This document shows positions 6,276 to 11,252 of a stretch of 11,252 nucleotides of DNA, piece after piece. The notes beneath the pieces are model-generated. The model saw only the letters and a program-made list of their open reading frames with translations. It was not told the DNA's origin and did no database searches. Every line of letters starts with the position of its first letter. The stretch's first letter is position 1. A program made the translations under genes and the position numbers. Origin of the DNA: Fervidifonticultor sp964526945. Its GTDB lineage: Bacteria; Sysuimicrobiota; Sysuimicrobiia; Sysuimicrobiales; Humicultoraceae. The stretch lies in NCBI GenBank assembly GCA_964526945.1, contig CAZGNA010000087.1:1-11252 (forward strand), in the 5' to 3' direction.

Positions 6276-7229
6276 CTATTGGTAAGCCACCCGCGGGTCG
6301 ATCCACGCATAGAGCAGGTCGGTGAGGAAGTTGACCAGCACGTAGGCCGTGGCCACCAGCAGCAGCAGGCCCTGGATCAGGATGTAGTCGCGCTGGGCGA
6401 TGGCGTCGACGATCAGCTTGCCGATGCCGTTGAGGTTGAACACCTGCTCGGTGACCACCAGGCCACCGATCAGGAAGGCGAACTCGAGGCCGATCACCGT
6501 CACCACGGGCATCAAGGCGTTGCGCAGGGCGTGGCGGCGCAGGATCGTCCGCCGCTCCAGCCCCTTGGCCCAGGCGGTGCGGATGTAGTCCTCGCGCAGG
6601 ACCTCCAGCAGCGCCGAGCGCGTCATGCGCGTGGCCACGGCCGAGTACCGGTACCCCACGGCCAGGGCGGGCCAGATCAGCTGCGCCAGGTTGGCCCGCG
6701 GGTTCTCCCACAGGGAGGTGAACGTCAGCGGCGGCAGGTACCGGAAGACCGAGAGCAGGAACAGGATGATGAGGATCCCCAGCCAGAACGACGGGACCGC
6801 CAGCCCGGCGACGCTGAAGACCTGCACCAGGTGGTCGGGCCAGCGGCCGCGGTAGACGGCCGCCACCGTCCCCAGGGGGATCGCGATGGCCGTGGCGATG
6901 AGCGTGGCCATCACCGCCAGCTGCACCGACAGCTCCAGGCGCAGGGCGATCTCCTTGGCCACCGGCTCGCCTGACCACATCGACAGCCCGAGGTCGCCGC
7001 GGACGATGCCGGTCATCCAGGCCGCAAACTGCGCCCACAGCGGCCGGTCCAGGCCCAGGCGCGCGCGCTCGGCGGCCAGGACCTGGGGCGTCACGTACGA
7101 GCCGCCCAGCACCATGCGCAGCTCCACGATGTCGCCCGGGACCACGCGCACCAACACGAAGATCAGCACCGCCACCGTCAGCAGCGTCGGCACCATCAGG
7201 AGCAGGCGGGTCAGGACGTAGCGCTGCAC
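6276..7229 (-). CDS. ABC transporter permease, DppB/OppB-like
   Basis: First inner-membrane subunit of the peptide/nickel-type importer, 317 residues from GTG 7229. It begins with the classical VQRYVLTRLLLMVPTL, a basic start running straight into membrane segment 1, then VVPGD at 29-33, the hallmark of the DppB N-terminus. The periplasmic portion reads RARLGLDRPLWAQF and GDLGLSMWSGEPV, as expected for this family. The EAA docking loop is REDYIRTAWAKGLERRTILR at 212-231, followed by RNALMPVVTVIG and EQVFNLNGIGKL (261-272). The tail LLYAWIDPRVAYQ is complete. The frame is open further upstream, but no start with better homology is seen, and the GGGGTGG run before the GTG is an acceptable ribosome site. 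It is separated from the binding-protein gene by a strong hairpin and precedes the DppC-like gene. Confidence 0.92.
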   Translation of the reverse strand: MQRYVLTRLLLMVPTLLTVAVLIFVLVRVVPGDIVELRMVLGGSYVTPQVLAAERARLGLDRPLWAQFAAWMTGIVRGDLGLSMWSGEPVAKEIALRLELSVQLAVMATLIATAIAIPLGTVAAVYRGRWPDHLVQVFSVAGLAVPSFWLGILIILFLLSVFRYLPPLTFTSLWENPRANLAQLIWPALAVGYRYSAVATRMTRSALLEVLREDYIRTAWAKGLERRTILRRHALRNALMPVVTVIGLEFAFLIGGLVVTEQVFNLNGIGKLIVDAIAQRDYILIQGLLLLVATAYVLVNFLTDLLYAWIDPRVAYQ

Positions 7230-7273
7230 AGGACCACCCCGGGCGCCGGCCGCCGCCCGGAGACGCGGGCGTC

Positions 7274-7310
7274 GTGCGGGGGGCGGCGCCACAGGCGCCG
7301 CCCCCCGTGC
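7274..7310 (-). promoter_or_regulatory. Very stable hairpin between the binding-protein and DppB-like genes
   Basis: GGGGGGCGGCGCC (7278-7290), loop ACA, GGCGCCGCCCCCC (7294-7306): a perfect 13-bp stem. It extends by one C-G pair, two wobble pairs and two further G-C pairs out to 7273/7311. It starts about 6 nt beyond the binding-protein stop and is not followed by a U-tract in the transcribed direction. A hairpin at this place commonly sets the excess of binding protein over permease by partial termination or by blocking 3' exonucleases; that role is inferred. Confidence 0.55.
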
Positions 7311-7316
7311 GGGAGC

Positions 7317-8942
7317 CTACTGGCTGCCCTCGGCCAGCCAGTACTCGGCCAGGTCGGGCTCGACGTAGTGGTTGGTCGTGGTCTTGTAGCCCTGCAGCGT
7401 CCGCCAGTGCGGGATGATGCGCTGCCACCACAGCACGTACATGACGTAGGCCTGCTCGTCCAGCAGGCGCCGCTCGAAGCGGCGGACGATCTCGAGGCGC
7501 TTGGCCCGGTCGGCGGTCCGGCTCTGCTGCACGAACAGCAGGTCCAGCTGCCGGTCGATGTAGCCGCCGTAGTTGAGCGGGTTCACGTCGGACGAGACGA
7601 ACTTGGCCAGCTGCACGTCGGGGTCGTCGATGAAGTCGCACGCGAAGTCCACCGAGGCCTCGTAGTCGCCCGCCCGCATGTCCGCCAGGTACTTGGCGGT
7701 CTCCTGCTGCACGTGCTGCACGTTGAGGCCGATCTGCCGCCACTGGTCTACCAGGAAGATCCCCACGGGCTCGTAGGGCATCTGCACGGCGCGGTTCTTC
7801 AGGGTAAAGCTGAAGCCCTCGGGCACGCCGGCCTCCCGCAGCAGCGCCCGGGCCTGCGCGCGCGCCTGGGCGATGTCGCGGCCGTAGCCGGCCAGCCGGA
7901 CGAGCTCGGCCTCGGGCATGGCGAACTCCGAGCCGGGGCGCATCACGGCACCCACCGGGCCGACGAAGGCGATCTGCGAGAGGGCCCGCGAGCCACCCCA
8001 CCGGTCCACCGCCAGGGTGAGCGCCCGGCGCACCCGGGCGTCGTCGAAGGGCTTCCGCCTGGTATTGAAGGCGACGATCAGGTTGCACAGCCAGGGCTGC
8101 TCCTGCACGGTGACGCGGGGGCCCAGCGTGCGCACGATGTCGTCGCGCTCGGCGGGCGAGACCCCGCGAAACTCGATGAGCACCTGCCCGCTCTTGAGGG
8201 CCGCGATCAACGCCGAGCGGCTGGCGATGAACAGCGCCGTGTAGCCGTCGAGGTAGGGCTTGCCGCGCTCGAAGTAGTCCTCGTTGCGGCGGCCGACCCA
8301 GCGCGCACCGCGCACGTACTCGACGAACCGAAACGGCCCGGTGCCCATGACGTTCCGCTCGTACCAATGCGGATCGCGGGCCAGGATGTCGGCCTTGTAG
8401 ATCCAGTTGAAGGGCGACGCGAGCTTCTCCAGGAAACTGGGGACCGGCCACTTCAGCCGGAACACCACGGTCTGGGGATCAGGCGCCTCGACGGCCCGGA
8501 CGCCCTGGTAGATGGCCTGCCGGGCGCTGACCACCCCCTCGGGCGGGAAGATGATCTTGTCGAAGCTGGCCTTGACGTCCCGTGAGGTCAGCACCGCGCC
8601 GTCGTGGAACTTGACCCCCTGCCGCAGCTTGAAGGTCCACGTCAGGCCGTCGCGCGAGCTGGTCCACGACTCCGCCAGGTCGGGGACGATCTTCGGGTAG
8701 TTCTGCGGGTCGAACTTCACCAGCAGGTTGTAGTGTGGGCGGATGGGGTGAATCATGGCGAACGTGGTCTCGCGGTGGGCGTCGAACGACGGCGGCAGCG
8801 CGCTCACGGCATAGGACAGCGTGCCGCCCCGGCGGGGCTGCTGGGCATCGACGGGCACCGACGGGGCCAGCAGGGCCAGCACCACCACCAGCCCTGCGGC
8901 CGCTGCGCCCCAATGCACTCTCGGCATCCTCTGCGTCCGCAT
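7317..8942 (-). CDS. ABC transporter substrate-binding protein, family 5 (DppA/OppA/NikA-like)
   Basis: Extracytoplasmic binding protein of 541 residues (SBP_bac_5), the usual size for the family. AGGAGGT lies 6 nt before ATG 8942; a GTG three bases earlier is in frame but too close to that site. A signal peptide covers 1-33, with basic MRTQRMPRVH, a hydrophobic AAAAGLVVVLALL core and cleavage at about VDA-QQ. There is no lipobox cysteine. The mature protein opens with RRGGTLSYAVSALPPSFDAH. It then shows the family block LVKFDP...IVPDLAESWTSSRDGLTWTFKLRQGVKFHDG, followed by GTGPFRFVEY and RRALTLAVDR. Members bind di/oligopeptides, nickel, sugars, opines and other solutes, so the ligand is not assigned. 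It leads the permease genes and follows the DUF1116 gene on the same strand after a 150-nt gap, so co-regulation with that pair is plausible. Confidence 0.93.
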   Translation of the reverse strand: MRTQRMPRVHWGAAAAGLVVVLALLAPSVPVDAQQPRRGGTLSYAVSALPPSFDAHRETTFAMIHPIRPHYNLLVKFDPQNYPKIVPDLAESWTSSRDGLTWTFKLRQGVKFHDGAVLTSRDVKASFDKIIFPPEGVVSARQAIYQGVRAVEAPDPQTVVFRLKWPVPSFLEKLASPFNWIYKADILARDPHWYERNVMGTGPFRFVEYVRGARWVGRRNEDYFERGKPYLDGYTALFIASRSALIAALKSGQVLIEFRGVSPAERDDIVRTLGPRVTVQEQPWLCNLIVAFNTRRKPFDDARVRRALTLAVDRWGGSRALSQIAFVGPVGAVMRPGSEFAMPEAELVRLAGYGRDIAQARAQARALLREAGVPEGFSFTLKNRAVQMPYEPVGIFLVDQWRQIGLNVQHVQQETAKYLADMRAGDYEASVDFACDFIDDPDVQLAKFVSSDVNPLNYGGYIDRQLDLLFVQQSRTADRAKRLEIVRRFERRLLDEQAYVMYVLWWQRIIPHWRTLQGYKTTTNHYVEPDLAEYWLAEGSQ

Positions 8943-9064
8943 CACCGCACCTCCTCGTCGAGGCTCCGGACCGCCGCCTCGGAAATTCGGGAGGCTCCCC
9001 GGCCTCTCCTCGGCGACCGGCCGCCGGCCCTTGGATGCGACGGCACCAGCGCTGCATCGTGGGT

Positions 9065-9090
9065 GCCGGACCGGACACTCCGGCTCCGGC
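9065..9090 (-). terminator. Hairpin immediately after the DUF1116 stop
   Basis: GCCGGA-CCGGA-CAC-TCCGG-C-TCCGGC on the plus strand is a near-perfect inverted repeat: an 11-bp stem with one bulged base and a 3-nt loop. In the transcribed (minus) direction it begins two bases after the TAA at 9095-9093. No U-tract follows. It may partially terminate the FdrA-DUF1116 transcript before the transporter, or protect its 3' end. The remaining gap 8943-9064 shows no convincing promoter for the binding-protein gene. Confidence 0.4.
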
Positions 9091-9092
9091 GA

Positions 9093-10334
9093 TTACCGCC
9101 CGAGCGCCGTCGCCAGTGCCTCCAGCGCCTGCTCGAAGCAGGCCATGGGTGGCCGTACCAGCCCCGCGCCGATCTGCCCGATACCGGGCCGGCGGTGCGC
9201 GATGCCGGTGTTGATACGGGGCGTGATGCCCGTGCGCACCACCTTGCGCACGTCGATGCCGGTGGGAGTGCCGCGGAAGTCGAGCGGGGGCAGGCCGAAC
9301 GCCGGGTTCTCGCCCACGGTGATCTCGTACATCTCCAGGGTCGCGTCCATGGCCTCCCTGGGCGTGCCGCCCACGAACTTCACGATGGCCGGTGCGGCGG
9401 CCATGGCGAAGGCGCCGATCCCGACGGTCTCGGTGATGGTCGAGTCGCCGATGTCGGGGTTGGCGTCGTCGACCGCAAACCCCGGGAAGTAGAGACCCAC
9501 CGGCACCGCGGCCGGCGCGGTGAACCAGCGGTCGCCCAGGCCCGAGACGCGGATGCCGAAGTCGGTGCCGTTGCGGGCCATACAGGTCACCACGGTGCTG
9601 CCGGGGATGCCGTGCGCCGCGTCGGCCGTGGCCTTGCAGGCGGCCATGACCGGGTTGAGGACGGCCAGGTCGTTGTCGGCGAAGTAGCGGAGCACCTGCT
9701 CCAGCGCATCGGGCGGCAGCCCTACCCGGGCCAGGTGCGGCGCCAGGAGGCGGCCGAACAGGGCCGAGCCCGCCACGTTGCGGTTGTGGCCCTCGTCGCC
9801 CATGGTGAGCTGGCGCGCGATGAGCGCCTTCATGTCGAGACCGCCCATGCGCTCCAGCGCGGCGCCCACCGCCGGCCCCAGCACGTCGTTCATCCACCGC
9901 AGGCGCGCCAGCACCTCGTCGCTGTAGGCGCCGTAGCGCAGGACCTTCCCGTAGCCTTCGTTGAGGTTGCAGTAGGCACGGGTCCCGGTCGCACGGTTCT
10001 CCACGACGTAGACCATCATGGACGCCGTGGTGACGCCGGCCATGGGCCCCACCGCAGCGTGGTGGTGCGTGGGCTCCAGCACCACCTCGCCCTGCTCCAC
10101 GAGCCGCACCGCCTCCTCCTCGGTCCTGGCCAGGCCCTCGAACAGCAGCCCGCCGATGACGGCGCCCCGCAGCGGCCCGCTGGCGCGGTCCCAGGTGATC
10201 GGTGGACCGGCGTGCAGGACGAGCCGGTCGTGCATCCCGGGGATGACGTCGCGGGCCCGCGCGGTGCCCACCAGCACGGGTTGGGCGGCCAGCAAGCGAC
10301 GCAACGCTTCCTGATTGGCGGCGGCGATGTCCAT
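9093..10334 (-). CDS. DUF1116 family protein (YlbE/AllG-like)
   Basis: Soluble protein of 413 residues, close to the ~420 of E. coli YlbE. ATG 10334 follows GAGGAG at 3-nt spacing; an ATG five codons earlier has no ribosome site. Recognisable blocks are PTHHHAAVGPMAGVTTAS (88-105), CNLNEGYGKVLRYG (122-135), TMGDEGHNRN (177-186) and, near the middle, FADNDLAVLNPVMAACKA. GDSTITETVGIGAFAMAAAP and MYEITVGENP come later. The three adjacent histidines (90-92) and the acidic GDEGHNR block could form a metal or substrate site; this is inference. In E. coli the fdrA-ylbE-ylbF genes (allFGH) have been reported to specify oxamate carbamoyltransferase of allantoin breakdown. Here the gene follows an FdrA-like gene with a 74-nt gap, matching that order. 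A YlbF-like (DUF2877) partner is not in the window. A related carbamoyl-transfer reaction is plausible but the substrate is not established. Confidence 0.9.
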   Translation of the reverse strand: MDIAAANQEALRRLLAAQPVLVGTARARDVIPGMHDRLVLHAGPPITWDRASGPLRGAVIGGLLFEGLARTEEEAVRLVEQGEVVLEPTHHHAAVGPMAGVTTASMMVYVVENRATGTRAYCNLNEGYGKVLRYGAYSDEVLARLRWMNDVLGPAVGAALERMGGLDMKALIARQLTMGDEGHNRNVAGSALFGRLLAPHLARVGLPPDALEQVLRYFADNDLAVLNPVMAACKATADAAHGIPGSTVVTCMARNGTDFGIRVSGLGDRWFTAPAAVPVGLYFPGFAVDDANPDIGDSTITETVGIGAFAMAAAPAIVKFVGGTPREAMDATLEMYEITVGENPAFGLPPLDFRGTPTGIDVRKVVRTGITPRINTGIAHRRPGIGQIGAGLVRPPMACFEQALEALATALGR

Positions 10335-10408
10335 GGTCTCCTCACGCATCCGGTCACTGACGATGTCGGTTCTCGCTCCCCCGGACTCCTCGGTGGTCCT
10401 CCACGCCG

Positions 10409-11252
10409 TCAGGCCTCCAGCTTGTCGAGCAGGTCGAGCAGGTGCTTCTTGCCCCCGGCCGGCGGCTGCCAGTCCACCATGACGACCGGCACCCCCTGCG
10501 CCTGCAGGCTCTCGGCGAACAGCTCCAGCCCCACGTTGATCACCGCCGGCTGCGCCTGCAGGAGGCGGCGCACGGCGCTGACGTCGGGCCAGGGCGGCGG
10601 CGCCTCCGCGGCGGCGATCGGCGTCCTGCTCCACGGCGCGCCCCGGCTGCCGCGGGCCTCGGCGATGAGCCCCGCCAGGCGCACCGCCCGGGCGTTGCTG
10701 TCCTCGACGAGCACGCCGGCGTCCACCAGCGCGGCGCGCTGCGCGGCTGCGTCCTGGGGGTCGTCGTCGGTGCCGCAGACCGAGGCCACCAGACACACGG
10801 AGCGTCCGGCGCCCCGCGCCCGCAGCGCCCGGACCACGGGCACCAGCGTGCCGGCCGGATCGGGGTGGGCGCCGTAGCCCAGCACCACGTCGAAGAGCAC
10901 CACGGCCGTGGCGGGATCTGCCGCCTCCTGCTGGAGGCGCTGCAGCCGCAGGGTGGGGTCGAGCATGGGGTGGAGTCGCCCCTGCGTGAACTCGTCGGCG
11001 CCCATGTCCACCACCGTGTGGCCACGGCTGCGCGTGGGAGGATCGAGCTGCTCGTCCGGTGTCAACGGCGTGTTGGACGCCACCGGCCCCACGTGGCCGC
11101 GCAGCAGCACCAGCGCCTCGTAGCAGAGCGTGCCGCCGGCGTACAGCCCGCGGACGTAGCGCTGCTCGGGCTGCAACCGCGCGGCCTCCTGCGCCGGCAG
11201 CGCGCGCAGCCCCAGCCCGCCGGGGTCGGCGCCGGTCGCCCGGCGCACCGCC
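10409..11252 (-). CDS. fdrA: FdrA-like acyl-CoA synthetase family protein (C-terminal part; cut by window edge)
   Basis: About 280 C-terminal residues of an FdrA-like protein; the frame is open to the right edge, so the start and N-terminal half are outside. FdrA proteins resemble succinyl-CoA synthetase alpha subunits and are usually about 500-555 residues. Visible hallmarks are RGLYAGGTLCYEA (nt 11152-11114), DMGADEFTQGRLHPMLDP (about 11008-10955) and VVLFDVVLGYGAHPDPAG (about 10900-10850), all in the CoA-ligase-like domain. There is also a C-terminal module INVGLELFAESLQAQGVPVV then VDWQPPAGGKK. GTG 11248 is in frame but is internal to the domain, so it is not the start. With the DUF1116 gene downstream it forms the fdrA-ylbE pair known from the E. 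coli allantoin-degradation region, where these products take part in carbamoyl transfer. The family call is firm; the exact substrate is open. Confidence 0.87.
   Translation of the reverse strand, partial: AVRRATGADPGGLGLRALPAQEAARLQPEQRYVRGLYAGGTLCYEALVLLRGHVGPVASNTPLTPDEQLDPPTRSRGHTVVDMGADEFTQGRLHPMLDPTLRLQRLQQEAADPATAVVLFDVVLGYGAHPDPAGTLVPVVRALRARGAGRSVCLVASVCGTDDDPQDAAAQRAALVDAGVLVEDSNARAVRLAGLIAEARGSRGAPWSRTPIAAAEAPPPWPDVSAVRRLLQAQPAVINVGLELFAESLQAQGVPVVMVDWQPPAGGKKHLLDLLDKLEA

Noticed and set aside
5263..6325. C-terminal extension of the HAD hydrolase frame as real protein
   Set aside because: The residues are Gln/His/Arg/Gly-rich antisense of a conserved DppC-like gene and carry no domain. 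More likely a lost stop or an indel than a genuine tail.
8604..10877. Plus-strand open frame of 757 codons opposite the binding-protein, DUF1116 and FdrA-like genes
   Set aside because: It spans the antisense of three recognised genes and their gaps, with repetitive Val/Gly/His/Arg composition; a shadow frame.
1..11252. CRISPR arrays, tRNA/rRNA genes, insertion sequences, attachment sites or phage genes
   Set aside because: No regularly spaced direct repeats, no terminal inverted repeats around a transposase, and no cloverleaf or rRNA-like sequence was seen on reading both strands.

Overview
This window is GC-rich bacterial chromosomal DNA of roughly 70% G+C, with strong G/C third-position bias. 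That bias produces long, meaningless open frames on every strand. Genes are densely packed and Shine-Dalgarno led, and all are metabolic or transport genes. I saw no phage, transposon, tRNA, rRNA or CRISPR sequence. The style suits an uncultured soil, sediment or hot-spring lineage with many ABC transporters (Rokubacteria-, Armatimonadota- or Chloroflexota-like), but the sequence does not fix the taxon.

Layout. (1) Positions 2-2981, plus strand: an ABC importer of the nitrate/sulfonate/taurine/pyrimidine-precursor type, ordered permease (5' end outside the window), periplasmic binding protein, ATPase. (2) Positions 2951-4326, minus strand: a RidA/YjgF-family protein whose stop overlaps the start of a two-domain GNAT acetyltransferase. 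The acetyltransferase gene ends tail-to-tail inside the ATPase gene. (3) Positions 4327-4570: a divergent intergenic region with weak promoter candidates. (4) From 4571, plus strand: a HAD hydrolase resembling haloacid dehalogenases. Its frame has no stop where the domain ends and stays open into the antisense of the next gene. (5) Positions 5294-8942, minus strand: a peptide/nickel-type ABC importer (family 5 binding protein, DppB-like and DppC-like permeases) with no ATPase gene in the window. (6) Positions 9093-11252, minus strand: a DUF1116 protein and the C-terminal half of an FdrA-like protein, the latter cut by the window edge.

How the genes may work together. FdrA and DUF1116 (YlbE/AllG) homologues are tied in E. 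coli to the last carbamoyl-transfer step of anaerobic allantoin (ureide) degradation. Placed directly before an importer on the same strand, they suggest a cluster that imports and breaks down a ureide, amide or carbamoyl compound. The RidA, GNAT and HAD genes could be accessory detoxification enzymes, but that is only proximity. Three strong GC hairpins without U-tracts lie at or just beyond gene ends (2986-3015, 7274-7310, 9065-9090) and are probably the local transcript-end or stability signals.
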